Shown: positions 16,059 through 24,938 of the stretch, piece after piece
Layout: every line of letters begins with the position of its first letter
Position numbering within the stretch: position 1 is the first letter of the stretch
Notes under the pieces: generated by a model
What the model saw: the letters and a program-made list of their open reading frames with translations, nothing else
Database searches by the model: none
What the model was told of the DNA's origin: nothing
DNA from: Desulfonatronum lacustre DSM 10312
GTDB taxonomy: Bacteria > Desulfobacterota > Desulfovibrionia > Desulfovibrionales > Desulfonatronaceae
Length of the DNA stretch: 64,000 nucleotides
Reading direction: 5' to 3'
Assembly (NCBI RefSeq): GCF_000519265.1
Contig: NZ_KI912608.1
Span: 2,015,213-2,079,212 of the forward strand
Program-made: the position numbers and the translations under genes

Positions 16059-18278
16059 ATGACTGACTCCGCGACCCAAAATCCGCGATCCGCGGACCCG
16101 CCTTCCTCCGTCACCCTGAATGCCGAGGTCAACGGCGTGACCTTCTTCAACCCGGAGAACGGCTACGCCGTGCTCCGGATCAAGGTCCGGAACGAACCGG
16201 GGATTATAACCGCGGTGGGCAACGTGGTCCAGGTCAAACCCGGAGAGACGCTCAACCTCTCCGGCCGGTGGAAGGAGCATCCCAAGTACGGACGACAGTT
16301 CCAGATCGAAACGGCCGAGCCGCTGCTTCCGGCCGGGGTCAACGCCATTCGTCGCTATCTGGCCTCCGGGCAACTCAAGGGCGTAGGCCCGACCCTGGCC
16401 GAGCGGCTGATCAAGCAGTTCAAGGACAAGACCCTGGACATCATCGACACGGACCCGGACCAGCTCCTGCGGGTGGACGGCATCGGTCCGTCCAAGTTGA
16501 AAAAAATCGTCCAGTCCTGGGAAGAGCAGCATCATGTCCGGGCCCTGATCCTTTTTCTCCAGGAACACGACGTCTCCCCGGCCCTGGCCGCCCGCATCCA
16601 TCGCCATTACGGCCCCCAGGCCCTGCACAAGGTGCGCGAGAACCCGTATGATCTGGCCTACGAGGTCCACGGCATCGGTTTCAAGACCGCGGACGTCATC
16701 GCTCTGAAACTGGGGTTTGCCCCGGACTGCCGGGAGCGATTGGAAGCGGCCCTGATTTTCGTGCTCTTCCAGTTCAGCGAATCCGGGCATCTTTTCGCGC
16801 CACTGGACGAACTGCTGGAAAAAACCTCGGCTCTGCTCGGCGGTACGCCGACGGAAAGCCTTTACGGGGCACTGGAGGTACTCAAGGAGCGCAAGCGGGT
16901 GATCCTGGAGGAACTCCCGGCCCAGGGACTGGGCACGGTGGTCTACCTGGGCCATTTTCACCGCTGGGAAAAGGAAATCGCCCAACGCCTGCAAGCCCTG
17001 ATCGAGCACCCCACGGGCCTGGACGCCAAGAAACTGCGCGTCGTGCTCAAGCAGCTGGAGGCCCGGCACCGGATCACCCTCTCGCCGCAGCAGCGCCAGG
17101 CCGTGGAGGACGCCTGTCTGAACAAGGTCTTCATCCTCACCGGCGGCCCGGGCACGGGCAAGACCACCATCACCCGGTTCGTGGTCGAAGCCATTGCCGA
17201 GCTGGGCATCACGGTCAAGCTGGCCGCGCCCACGGGCCGGGCCGCCAAGCGCCTCTCCGAGGCCACCCGCACCCCGGCCTCCACCCTGCACCGCCTCCTC
17301 CAGTACGCGCCGGACGGGGGCTTCGCCATCAACGACACGAAAATGCTCAAGGCCGGCATGCTGGTGGTGGACGAGGCCTCCATGCTGGACTGCCACCTTT
17401 TCCTGGCCGTGCTCCGGGCCTTGCCCATGACAGCACGCCTCGTTCTGGTGGGGGACGTGAACCAGCTTCCCTCGGTGGGACCGGGCAACGTCCTGGGCGA
17501 CCTGCTCCAAAGCGGCGCCCTGCCCAGCACGGAGCTGACCCACATCTACCGCCAGGCCCAGGAAAGCATGATCGTAGTCAACGCCCACCGCATCAACCAG
17601 GGCCGGTTTCCGCTCCACTCGCCCAAGGCCGCGCCGGAGGCCGATTTTTTCTGGATTGAACAGGACGACGCGACACGGGTCCAGGACATGATTCTACGGA
17701 TGGTCTGCGAGCGCATCCCGGCGGGCTACGGTCTGGATCCGCGCCAGGACATCCAGGTGCTCACGCCCATGCACAAGGGCGAGGTGGGCACCCAGCAGTT
17801 GAACGCCCTGCTCCAGCAGCGGCTCAACCCCGGCGGACGAGAGTTCGCCGTGGGCTTTCGCAAGCTGCGCGTGGGGGACCGGGTGCTCCAGACGCGCAAC
17901 AACTACGACAAGGACGTGTTCAACGGCGACCTGGGCTGGATCGCCTCGGTGGATATGGAAGAAGGCCAGGCCGTGGTGGCATTCGACGGCCGGGACGTGA
18001 CCTACGAACTGACCGAAATGGACGAACTAAACCTGGCCTACGCCGTGAGCGTGCACAAATCCCAGGGCAGCGAATATCCGGCCGTGGTCATGCCCCTGCT
18101 CACCCAGCACTTCCTGCTCCTGCAGCGCAACCTGATCTACACCGGCCTGACCCGGGCCAGACGCTTGGCGGTGATCCTGGGCGGCAAGAAAGCCCTGGCC
18201 ATCGGCCTGAAAAACGCCACGGCCCGGACACGGTACACGAATTTGGCGCACCGGATCATGGAGATGATGAATGGGTGA
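16059..18278 (+). CDS. recD2: RecD2-type ATP-dependent DNA helicase
   Basis: 5'-3' superfamily 1 helicase, 739 aa, of the RecD2 type (long N-terminal region, not part of RecBCD). Visible elements: an N-terminal OB-like domain (LNAEVNGVTFFNPENGYAVLR), helix-hairpin-helix segments (LKGVGPTLAERLI; VDGIGPSKLKKIV; VHGIGFKTADVIA), Walker A GGPGTGKTT at ~362-370, Walker B VVDEASMLD, and motif VI region AYAVSVHKSQGSEYPAV...YTGLTRARR. The Shine-Dalgarno site is weak. It acts in DNA repair or replication-fork processing. Confidence 0.94.
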   Translation: MTDSATQNPRSADPPSSVTLNAEVNGVTFFNPENGYAVLRIKVRNEPGIITAVGNVVQVKPGETLNLSGRWKEHPKYGRQFQIETAEPLLPAGVNAIRRYLASGQLKGVGPTLAERLIKQFKDKTLDIIDTDPDQLLRVDGIGPSKLKKIVQSWEEQHHVRALILFLQEHDVSPALAARIHRHYGPQALHKVRENPYDLAYEVHGIGFKTADVIALKLGFAPDCRERLEAALIFVLFQFSESGHLFAPLDELLEKTSALLGGTPTESLYGALEVLKERKRVILEELPAQGLGTVVYLGHFHRWEKEIAQRLQALIEHPTGLDAKKLRVVLKQLEARHRITLSPQQRQAVEDACLNKVFILTGGPGTGKTTITRFVVEAIAELGITVKLAAPTGRAAKRLSEATRTPASTLHRLLQYAPDGGFAINDTKMLKAGMLVVDEASMLDCHLFLAVLRALPMTARLVLVGDVNQLPSVGPGNVLGDLLQSGALPSTELTHIYRQAQESMIVVNAHRINQGRFPLHSPKAAPEADFFWIEQDDATRVQDMILRMVCERIPAGYGLDPRQDIQVLTPMHKGEVGTQQLNALLQQRLNPGGREFAVGFRKLRVGDRVLQTRNNYDKDVFNGDLGWIASVDMEEGQAVVAFDGRDVTYELTEMDELNLAYAVSVHKSQGSEYPAVVMPLLTQHFLLLQRNLIYTGLTRARRLAVILGGKKALAIGLKNATARTRYTNLAHRIMEMMNG

Positions 18279-18280
18279 TG

Positions 18281-18315
18281 GGGCTATGGGCTATGGGCTA
18301 TGGGCTATGGGCCAT
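18281..18315. repeat. Tandem heptamer array (GGGCTAT x5)
   Basis: Four GGGCTAT units and one GGGCCAT immediately after the recD2 stop, in the convergent gap with the rRNA methyltransferase gene. It is related in length and composition to the arrays at 4162 and 25447. Confidence 0.9.
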
Positions 18316-18324
18316 GGGCGAGGT

Positions 18325-19305
18325 TCAGACTATGCACACCCAGGTCAATTCGTGCTTGTTGTGCGCGAGATGCAGGAGGCGGGAGTGGGGGATGGACCGG
18401 AACTGGTCGACGACCTGGAAGTCCGTCTCTCCCTGGAACTTGATGGTGCAGACCATGTTCCGGACCGTCCCGGCGTCCAGCCAGCGGCGGACCATGGCCA
18501 GCAGGCGCTCGGGATAGCAGACCACGTCCGAAAACAGCCAGTCCACCGGGCCAAAGGCTTGTGGGTCCTGGGCAAAGGCGCTTTCAGCCCGAAAGGTGAT
18601 CCCCGGTAGTCCGGCCAGTCGGGCATCCAGCGGGGCCTTGTCCACGCTGATCACCCGTGCGCCCAACTCGTGCAGCACCCAGGTCCATCCGCCGGGGCTG
18701 GAGCCCAGGTCCAGGCAGAGCTGACCCGGCCGGGGACGCCGGTCCAGCAGGGTGAACACTTCCCACAGCTTCAGATAGGCCCGGCTCGGCGGGCCGGTCT
18801 TGTCCTCCACGAACAGCGCCTCGCCGTGGGCGAAGGGGCTGGAGCAACGGGGCGAGGCCAGCAGGGTGGTGTCGTCGAGCAAGGTCCAGGAACCAAGCGG
18901 GTGCTTGGGCAACGGGTCGCCGAAGACCAGGGGCCGGGAAGAGGGGCCGCGTAGCCGTTGCTGGATCAAGCGGGCCCGACCCCGGCGCGGCAGGTGTTCG
19001 TCGTACAAGGCCCAGCGCGGCCCCAACCCCTTGAGCGCGGTGGCGGCCTGGGCTATGGACGTGAAGGGGATCACCCGAAGATCGTGCCAGATATTTTGCG
19101 CCCAGGCCGGAAGAACAGTGGCCGGAAGAGCAGTGGCCGGAAAAACAGTGATCGGACGAACAGCCACCGGATGAGCAAGCGGCGCGACGCACAGCGCCAA
19201 GCGTCCCAAGACACCTTCCACCGCGCCCAGTTCCCGCAGCAGCTCCGGCAGAAATCCCTCGGGCGCGAAATACCCGACGCCGCCACGCGGCACCGCGAAT
19301 CCCAT
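18325..19305 (-). CDS. RlmM/FtsJ-like 23S rRNA 2'-O-ribose methyltransferase
   Basis: 326 aa from the ATG at 19305 (a GTG at 19329 would add 8 residues). The C-terminal Rossmann methyltransferase domain has the SAM motif CLDLGSSPGGWTWVLHELGA. It also has ISVDKAPLD, DWLFSDVVCYPERLL and the late lysine segment MVCTIKFQGE, matching the K-D-K-E layout of RlmM/FtsJ enzymes. The N-terminal half resembles a THUMP-type RNA-binding region (WALYDEHLPRRGRARLIQQRL). Five in-frame 15-bp repeats (19106-19180) encode a variable AVRPITVFPATALPATVLPA-like linker. Precise substrate (e.g. C2498 of 23S rRNA) is inference. Confidence 0.82.
   Translation of the reverse strand: MGFAVPRGGVGYFAPEGFLPELLRELGAVEGVLGRLALCVAPLAHPVAVRPITVFPATALPATVLPAWAQNIWHDLRVIPFTSIAQAATALKGLGPRWALYDEHLPRRGRARLIQQRLRGPSSRPLVFGDPLPKHPLGSWTLLDDTTLLASPRCSSPFAHGEALFVEDKTGPPSRAYLKLWEVFTLLDRRPRPGQLCLDLGSSPGGWTWVLHELGARVISVDKAPLDARLAGLPGITFRAESAFAQDPQAFGPVDWLFSDVVCYPERLLAMVRRWLDAGTVRNMVCTIKFQGETDFQVVDQFRSIPHSRLLHLAHNKHELTWVCIV
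19106..19180. repeat. In-frame 15-bp tandem repeats in the methyltransferase gene
   Basis: Five imperfect 15-bp units of the form GCCGGAAGAACAGTG, the first three nearly identical. On the coding strand they give a pentapeptide repeat (TVFPA/TALPA/TVLPA) between the N-terminal region and the methyltransferase. The repeat keeps the reading frame. Confidence 0.85.
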
Positions 19306-19343
19306 CAGTCGCCCCAACCACGTACACACAAGAGGTTCATTCC

Positions 19344-20255
19344 ATGTCCATCCCGCCCTGCCTCCTGACCATCGCCGGTTCCGACTCCAGCGGCGGTGCC
19401 GGCATCCAGGCCGACCTGAAAACCTTCACCGTGCTGGGCGGCTACGGAGCCTCGGTGCTCACCGCGCTCACGGCCCAGAACACCCAGGGCGTTCAGGACA
19501 TCCTGCCCTTGCCGGAAGCCTTCGTGGTCCAGCAGCTTCGTTCGGTTCTGGACGACCTGCCCATTGCCGCGGCCAAGACCGGAATGCTCTTTTCCGCGGA
19601 CCTGATCCGCGCCCTGGCCCGGGAACTGAACAACAAATCCTTTCCTCTGGTGGTGGACCCGGTCTGCGTGAGCAAAAGCGGCCACAACCTGCTCCTGCCC
19701 GAGGCCGTGGAAACCCTGAAGACGGTCTTCCTGCCCCTGGCCGACCTGATCACCCCCAACCGCCCGGAAGCGGAACTGCTGGCCCGGATGACCATTGCCG
19801 ACGAGACGGACGTCCCCGAGGCCCTGGAACGCCTGCTGGCCCTGGGCCCCAAAGCCGTGCTGCTCAAGGGCGGCCACTTCTCCGGCGACATCCTCACGGA
19901 CTGGCTGGCCATACCCGGCCAAAAGCCGCGCGCCTTCCAGCACCCCCGGCTGTCCAACCAGAACACCCACGGCACGGGCTGCACCCTCTCCGCGGCCATC
20001 GCCGCGGGCCTGGGCCGCGGCCTGGACCTGGAAACCGCCGTGGGCCACGCCGTGGACTACATCCACGAAGCCATCCGCACCGCATATCCCCTGGGCCGAG
20101 GCGTCGGGCCGGTCAATCATCTGCATCCGCTGGTACACATCCAGCACAAGCTGGATCAAGGCAACCTCCAAAATACTCTGCTCGAAAATCTCGCGGCCAG
20201 GGTCAGCAAGCTTGAAGCCAGGAAAGCCGGAGACGACAGCGGCACTTTCTCGTAA
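19344..20255 (+). CDS. thiD: Hydroxymethylpyrimidine/phosphomethylpyrimidine kinase ThiD
   Basis: Phosphorylates HMP and HMP-P in thiamine synthesis, 303 aa; most ThiD proteins are ~265, and the extra length is a C-terminal tail. Ribokinase-fold signatures: [58 protein letters not shown] and the catalytic [17 protein letters not shown]. The tail ([27 protein letters not shown]) looks helical or coiled-coil. The ATG has AGAGG nine bases upstream. No TPP riboswitch fits in the 38-bp upstream gap. Confidence 0.95.
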   Translation: MSIPPCLLTIAGSDSSGGAGIQADLKTFTVLGGYGASVLTALTAQNTQGVQDILPLPEAFVVQQLRSVLDDLPIAAAKTGMLFSADLIRALARELNNKSFPLVVDPVCVSKSGHNLLLPEAVETLKTVFLPLADLITPNRPEAELLARMTIADETDVPEALERLLALGPKAVLLKGGHFSGDILTDWLAIPGQKPRAFQHPRLSNQNTHGTGCTLSAAIAAGLGRGLDLETAVGHAVDYIHEAIRTAYPLGRGVGPVNHLHPLVHIQHKLDQGNLQNTLLENLAARVSKLEARKAGDDSGTFS

Positions 20256-20311
20256 ACAGCAGGCGGAGGTAACTACTCAGCAACTCCGGGCAACTGAAGC
20301 CCACCAAAACA

Positions 20312-20340
20312 CCTGGACCCCGGCCTACGCCGGGGTGACG
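20312..20340 (+). repeat. REP-like palindromic repeat
   Basis: The core CCTGGACCCCGGCCTACGCCGGGGTGACG contains the palindrome CCCCGGCCTACGCCGGGG. It lies in the thiD-hemC convergent gap, where it could also stop transcription. Two more copies, in inverted orientation to each other, occur at 21744-21824. Confidence 0.8.
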
Positions 20341-20362
20341 AGTGTCGCTGGAGCATTTCCCA

Positions 20363-21304
20363 TCACGCCCCATACACCTCGGCCAAAATCTCCCGCCCCC
20401 CGCGATCCAGAATCGCCTGGGCCACCCGGCGGCCCAGTTCTTCGGCGTCCCGGGGCTTGTCCGTGGCCTCCTCGATAATCAGGGTCTTCCCGTCCACATC
20501 GGCCACGAGCCCGCGCAGGGTGATCCGGTTCGGGGCGCTGACGTGGGCGTACCCGCCAATGGGCACTTGGCATCCGCCCTCCAGGGTGGCCAGAAAAGCC
20601 CGTTCCGCGCGGACGCAGCAGTGGGTGTCCGGATGGTTCAAAAAACCCAAAAGTTCCACCAAGTCCTCGCGGTCCTGGGCGTATTCCAGACCCAACGCCC
20701 CCTGGCCCACGGCGGGCAGGAACAGCGGCGGCCCCAACGGCGTGGACTTGGGAACACTGAGCCCGAGGCGGTTCATCCCGGCCTGGGCCACGATGATGGC
20801 GTCGTAGTCCCCAGCCAGCAGCTTGTTCACCCGGGTATCCAGATTGCCGCGCAGGTTCAGGATTTTCAGGTCCGGACGCAGCGCCAGAAGCTGGCAGCGC
20901 CGACGCAGGCTGCTGGTGCCCACCCGGGCGCCCTCGGGCAGACCGTCCAACCCGTCGTACTGCACGGACAACAGGGCGTCGGTCATGTTTTCCCGTTCCG
21001 GGATGACCCCCAGGACCAGCCCTTCCGGCAGTTCGGCCGGGACGTCCTTCATGCTGTGCACGGCCAGGTCGGCCCGTCCGTCAAGCAGGGCCTCTTCGAT
21101 TTCCTTCACGAACAACCCCTTGCCGCCGACCTTGGCCAGGGGCACGTCCTGAATCTTGTCGCCCATGGTTTTGATGAGCAGCAGTTCCACTTCCAGCCCG
21201 GGATAGCGCTCCAGCAACCGGCTCTTGACGTGCTCCGCCTGCCACAAAGCCAGCTTGCTGCCCCGGGTCGCGATGGTGATGCGTTCCAACATGGCCATGC
21301 CCAT
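20363..21304 (-). CDS. hemC: Porphobilinogen deaminase (hydroxymethylbilane synthase)
   Basis: Polymerises four porphobilinogens to hydroxymethylbilane in tetrapyrrole synthesis, 313 aa. Conserved features: [72 protein letters not shown] and the dipyrromethane-cofactor cysteine in [17 protein letters not shown]. Three ATG codons occur within the first five (MGMAM), so the exact start is ambiguous by four residues. It begins one base after the fmdB-like stop on the same strand. Confidence 0.96.
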   Translation of the reverse strand: MGMAMLERITIATRGSKLALWQAEHVKSRLLERYPGLEVELLLIKTMGDKIQDVPLAKVGGKGLFVKEIEEALLDGRADLAVHSMKDVPAELPEGLVLGVIPERENMTDALLSVQYDGLDGLPEGARVGTSSLRRRCQLLALRPDLKILNLRGNLDTRVNKLLAGDYDAIIVAQAGMNRLGLSVPKSTPLGPPLFLPAVGQGALGLEYAQDREDLVELLGFLNHPDTHCCVRAERAFLATLEGGCQVPIGGYAHVSAPNRITLRGLVADVDGKTLIIEEATDKPRDAEELGRRVAQAILDRGGREILAEVYGA

Positions 21305-21305
21305 C

Positions 21306-21545
21306 TCAATGGCACCCGGCGCAACTGGACGCCGAGCACCCGGAACAGGATGAGCCGGAACCGGAACTTGCCGGTGCCGCCGAACCTACGGCGTCGCCCC
21401 CGCCGCCGGATTTATGCCGGCACCGGGACATCAGCTTGCCGGTCCTGGCTGATCCGCAATGCGGACAAATCACTTTAGGGTCTCCAAAGACCAGTTCCTC
21501 GAACTCTTTCTCGCAATCATCGCACAGATATTCATAAATCGGCAT
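21306..21545 (-). CDS. FmdB-family zinc-ribbon protein
   Basis: 79 aa. The start [18 protein letters not shown] has a strong AAGGAGAG site, excluding the long upstream frame. The zinc ribbon uses CDDC and CPHC pairs, the FmdB regulatory-protein pattern. The tail is Gly/Ser/Cys-rich ([19 protein letters not shown]), typical of the family in sulfate reducers and of unknown function. It is one base upstream of hemC and probably cotranscribed with it. Confidence 0.9.
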   Translation of the reverse strand: MPIYEYLCDDCEKEFEELVFGDPKVICPHCGSARTGKLMSRCRHKSGGGGDAVGSAAPASSGSGSSCSGCSASSCAGCH

Positions 21546-21647
21546 ATTCTCTCCTTGATGGACGCTTTGTTCTCGCCCGGCGTCTTTGATATCGAGCTTA
21601 TTCGGATTCCCGTTCCATTTATGATGCGTACACCCAAGGCAGCACGA

Positions 21648-21900
21648 ATCGAAATCCAAATCGAGATCGAAATCGTAATCGAACCATGACACACTTGAAT
21701 GTATGCACAATTTGTCCGGGCAATCGAAGACCACAAAAAAAGACCTGGATTCCGGCCTTCGCCGGAATGACTGATAACAGCAAGCCCTTCCCGCAAAGTC
21801 ACCCGGCGCAGGCCGGGGTCCAGGCGAGTTCTCCGAGTGCTTGAGTAATTTCACTGAATTTCTCGATTTCGATCCCGATTTCGATTTCGATTTCGGCTCA
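21648..21900. repeat. Second pair of inverted GAAATC-type hexamer arrays
   Basis: Left arm about 21648-21684 (ATCGAAATCCAAATCGAGAT units); right arm about 21860-21900 (CGATTTCGATCCCGATTTCG units), in inverse orientation. They are separated by ~175 bp that hold two REP-like palindromes. The segment fills the gap between the fmdB-like gene and gmhA and mirrors the arrangement at 3710-3826. Confidence 0.75.
21744..21824. repeat. Inverted pair of REP-like palindromes
   Basis: Copy one (21744-21771, plus orientation) reads CCTGGATTCCGGCCTTCGCC and continues GGAATGAC. Copy two (21798-21824, minus orientation) reads CCTGGACCCCGGCCTGCGCC and continues GGGTGAC. The paired inverted layout is like a bacterial interspersed mosaic element. 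RAYT transposase genes at the right of the window could be linked to such repeats. Confidence 0.75.
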
Positions 21901-21940
21901 AAAGTCGAGTTGCTCAAGCAATATTTTACGCAACGAACCG

Positions 21941-22567
21941 TTACCCTTCCCCAAACAAAATTTCATCCGTCACCAAGCACAACAAGTGCCCCACCGTGAT
22001 GTGAATCTCCTGAATAAGCGGCGTCCGACGCGAGGGCACGGCCAGCAGATAATCGCACAGCCCCCGCATCGCGCCGCCTCCCTCGCCGGTCAGACCGATG
22101 GTGATCATGCCCAAGGCCCGACCGGCTTCCAGGGCCGCGACCACGTTCGGACTGTTGCCGGAGGTGGACAGCCCCAGCAGCACGTCGCCTTCCCGGCCCA
22201 GAGCCTGTACTTGTTTGGCAAAGACCAGATCGAAGCCGAAATCGTTGCCCACCGCCGTCAGGATGGAGGTGTCCGTGGTCAGGGCCAGGGCTGGAAGCGG
22301 ACGACGGTCGATGAGAAACCGGTTCACGAATTCCGCGGCCAGGTGTTGGGCGTCCGCGGCGCTGCCGCCGTTGCCGCAAAGCAGAATCTTGCCTCCCCGG
22401 GCCAAGGCCCCGGCCAGAACATGCGCCAGCCGCACCACCTCTTCCCCCTGCGCGGAGAAAAAGGCTTCCCGCAACGCGTCGCCCTCGGCCACGTACGTTT
22501 CCAACCGTTCAAAATCGCGTCGCAATACGTCATCATTATTCATGGCCAATCGCCTCGCCCCGGTCAT
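21941..22567 (-). CDS. gmhA: Phosphoheptose isomerase GmhA
   Basis: SIS-domain enzyme converting sedoheptulose 7-phosphate to D-glycero-D-manno-heptose 7-phosphate for LPS core, 208 aa. Signature blocks: LLCGNGGSAADAQHLAAEFVNRF, LTTDTSILTAVGNDFGFD, LLGLSTSGNSPNVV and LIQEIHITVGHLLCLVTDEI. The start at 22567 has GGAGGT six bases upstream and overlaps the previous stop (ATGA), favouring it over an internal ATG at 22543. A DnaA-initiator-associating DiaA role is less likely given the active-site segments. Confidence 0.93.
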   Translation of the reverse strand: MTGARRLAMNNDDVLRRDFERLETYVAEGDALREAFFSAQGEEVVRLAHVLAGALARGGKILLCGNGGSAADAQHLAAEFVNRFLIDRRPLPALALTTDTSILTAVGNDFGFDLVFAKQVQALGREGDVLLGLSTSGNSPNVVAALEAGRALGMITIGLTGEGGGAMRGLCDYLLAVPSRRTPLIQEIHITVGHLLCLVTDEILFGEG

Positions 22568-23334
22568 GGTTGTACCTCCAACGGTCTTTCGCTTCGTTCG
22601 TCATCGCCGCCGGTGACGGACTCCTTCCCCCCAACGAGAGCCAGCCCCTCTTCCTCGGCCCGGACCGCTTCCCGCTCCCAGCCCCCCAGCATGAGACTTT
22701 GCGCGGCGAGGTGGTACATTTTTTCGGGACGACCTCCATACAGGGCAGAGATCAAAGCTTGGTAGTCCTGGGCAAAAGCCATGCGTACCAGGCTGTTCTG
22801 GTCATAGAGCAGACGGGCCAACAAGGCGTTGTCCCCGTGCTCCGGCAAGTAGCGAATAAACAGTTGCCGACTGGACGAGATAATAAACCGAATCCTGGCC
22901 ACCTCGCGGCGCATGCTTTCCCGGGTTTGGTCGACCACCTTGGAGAGCTCCCCGACGATGCCCCGCTCTTCCGGACGCAGCCCGATCTGTCGAAACTCCA
23001 GAAACCGTCCTCCGTAGATCTCTCGTTGGTAGGCGTCTTCCTTCAGTTTCATGGTTTCATGAAAAATATATCCCAGACACCACCCCAGCAACTGACCGTG
23101 GACGTCCGCGTCCCGGTCCGTGCGAAACAGATGATGCGCGGTGTCTTTCAATCGCCAGAGCAGCCCCTTGTTCATCTCCACGCCCAACACTTCCCGCAGA
23201 ACCTCGAAGTCCAGGCGTTCCTCGGCGTCAAACATCCTGAACTGGTTCTCCAGAACCTGCTGACTCAGGCAAAAGTCGCGCAGAATGTCTCGGACGAATT
23301 CGGATCGTTTTGACCGTATCCAGGCTCGGAACAT
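22564..23334 (-). CDS. Conserved-looking protein of unknown function, coupled to gmhA
   Basis: 256 aa, not recognised. It is rich in charged helices, with no signal peptide, membrane segment or obvious motif. Notable stretches are DFCLSQQVLENQFRMFDAEE near the N-terminus, a central RREVARIRFIISSSRQLFIRYL and a Glu-rich C-terminus. The gene ends in a 4-bp overlap with gmhA, whose Shine-Dalgarno lies inside it, so the two are translationally coupled. It is divergent from a TolC-like gene. Confidence 0.7.
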   Translation of the reverse strand: MFRAWIRSKRSEFVRDILRDFCLSQQVLENQFRMFDAEERLDFEVLREVLGVEMNKGLLWRLKDTAHHLFRTDRDADVHGQLLGWCLGYIFHETMKLKEDAYQREIYGGRFLEFRQIGLRPEERGIVGELSKVVDQTRESMRREVARIRFIISSSRQLFIRYLPEHGDNALLARLLYDQNSLVRMAFAQDYQALISALYGGRPEKMYHLAAQSLMLGGWEREAVRAEEEGLALVGGKESVTGGDDERSERPLEVQP

Positions 23335-23406
23335 GACGTATGCTTGCTCGTTTATGGTTGCGAAGTTGACGACGCTTGGGGCGACGGACGATTATTGACC
23401 GATGCC

Positions 23407-23421
23407 TCTCGACTAGGATAG
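23407..23421. promoter_or_regulatory. Small palindrome in the divergent gap, possible operator
   Basis: CGACTA-GGA-TAGTCG is a perfect 6-bp inverted repeat with a 3-base spacer. It sits between the unknown gene (minus) and the TolC-like gene (plus), and could bind a regulator. No convincing -35/-10 pair was found around it. Confidence 0.3.
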
Positions 23422-23489
23422 TCGGAGGGATGTCGCGAAGGACGCGAATGTGTAACCTCAAGCCGGTAAAAAATCAAAAGAGCTTGTCC

Positions 23490-24866
23490 ATGAAAATGCA
23501 ATCGTTTTTTCCGTCTTTTTTCTTATTTTTCTTGTCCGCCTTGTTTTTCGTCGCTTCCCCGACCCCGGGCCAAGCCATGGAACCAGCCGGCGCTCCGGAC
23601 GCGATTTCCCCCGACGCAATTTCCTCGGACGTCCTCGTTCCCAACGCCTTCACTCTGGAACAGGCCGTCCGGCAAGGTTTGCGGGCCAATCCACGGATGG
23701 CCGCGGTTCGCGCCGCCCTCCGCGGAGCGGAGTTCGGGGAAATGTCGGCCAAGTCCGCTTTTTACCCCACTTTCTCAGCCAACTATGGCTTTGGCTACGA
23801 TGACAAGCCCTTAGCTGGCGGAGACAAGGACACCTGGACCCTGAACATCAACCTCAGCCAGCCCGTGTTCACCGGCTGGCGACTGCTGAACACGCACCAA
23901 AAAGCCCAATTGACCGTGGAACGAACCCAGGTCGAAGTGGAGAACATCGAGCTGAACCTGATCCTGCTCATTCAGGAACAATTTCTGGAGTTGCTCAAGG
24001 CCAGGGAGAACGTCCGCAGCGCCCAGGACTCGGTCACCCGCCTGCAGTCCCAGTTGCAAAACGCTCAGGCTTTTTTCGACGTCGGACTGCGGCCCAAGTT
24101 CGACGTGCTCCAGGCCGAGGTGGACCTGGCCCGGGCCGAACAGGACTTGCTCATCGCCCAAAACGCCGTGGCCACCCAGATCGCCCGGCTGAACACCCTG
24201 CTCAATCTGGACCTGTCCACCGAAACGGACTACGTCGGCGAACTCACCTATGTGCCCTATGCGCCCCAATTCGAGGAATCCCTGGAAACCGCGTACCGGC
24301 TGCGCCCGGATATCATCCTGGCCCTCAAGGCCGAGGAGATCGCGGACAAGGACGTTGAAATCACGGCCAGTGACCTCTATCCCCAAGTCTCCGCGGACCT
24401 GGATCTGTACAGCCGCGGGACTGACCCCACTGTTTCCGGTACCGACTCACGGCCCGATCCCTGGTGGACCGCCGGCGTCAATATGCGCTGGCAGGCCTTC
24501 GACTGGGGCCGGACCCGCTACGCAACGGAACAGTCCCGCCAAAACGTCCTCCGGTTGCGCGAAGAGACGGCCAACCTGCGCCTGGAAGTCTCCTTTGCCG
24601 TCAAATCCCTGCATCTCAAGCTGGACGAAACCGCGGCCCGCATCGCGGTGGCCAACAAGGCCCTGGAAGAAGCCCGAGAAGGTTTTCGCATCGCCCAAGC
24701 CCGATTCCAGGCCCAGGTCGGCACCAACACGGACGTCCTGGACGCCCAGGCCCGCCTGACCCGCGGGGAAGCCGACCTGACCGACGCCATGGCCGACTAC
24801 CAACTCACCCTGGCCCGCCTCTTCGCCGCCACCGGGGAACGAAACCCGGGGTTGCTGGTCCCGTAG
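23490..24866 (+). CDS. TolC-family outer-membrane channel protein
   Basis: 458 aa from MKMQSFFPSFF. A signal peptide ends near VASPTPGQA. Two outer-membrane efflux protein repeats are visible: AVRQGLRANPRMAAVRAALR...QPVFTGWRLLN and AYRLRPDIILALKAEEIADK...QAFDWGRTRYATEQSRQNV. Long tunnel helices end in TNTDVLDAQARLTRGEADL. It could be the outer channel of an efflux pump or type I system. No pump genes are adjacent; the downstream genes are for glycans. A second TolC-like gene lies at 32141. Confidence 0.88.
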   Translation: MKMQSFFPSFFLFFLSALFFVASPTPGQAMEPAGAPDAISPDAISSDVLVPNAFTLEQAVRQGLRANPRMAAVRAALRGAEFGEMSAKSAFYPTFSANYGFGYDDKPLAGGDKDTWTLNINLSQPVFTGWRLLNTHQKAQLTVERTQVEVENIELNLILLIQEQFLELLKARENVRSAQDSVTRLQSQLQNAQAFFDVGLRPKFDVLQAEVDLARAEQDLLIAQNAVATQIARLNTLLNLDLSTETDYVGELTYVPYAPQFEESLETAYRLRPDIILALKAEEIADKDVEITASDLYPQVSADLDLYSRGTDPTVSGTDSRPDPWWTAGVNMRWQAFDWGRTRYATEQSRQNVLRLREETANLRLEVSFAVKSLHLKLDETAARIAVANKALEEAREGFRIAQARFQAQVGTNTDVLDAQARLTRGEADLTDAMADYQLTLARLFAATGERNPGLLVP

Positions 24867-24938
24867 CGAGCCCAGACAAGCAAATCAGGCAAGCGAATCG
24901 GACAAGCCTGTCGGGCACGCCAAACCGAGGATACATCC

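Noticed and set aside
16032..17618. 528-codon minus-strand frame over recD2
   Set aside because: Antisense of a convincing helicase; composition and lack of motifs show it is not a gene.
19306..19343. Possible TPP riboswitch before thiD
   Set aside because: The gap is only 38 bp and holds just an AGAGG ribosome site; no THI-box is visible.
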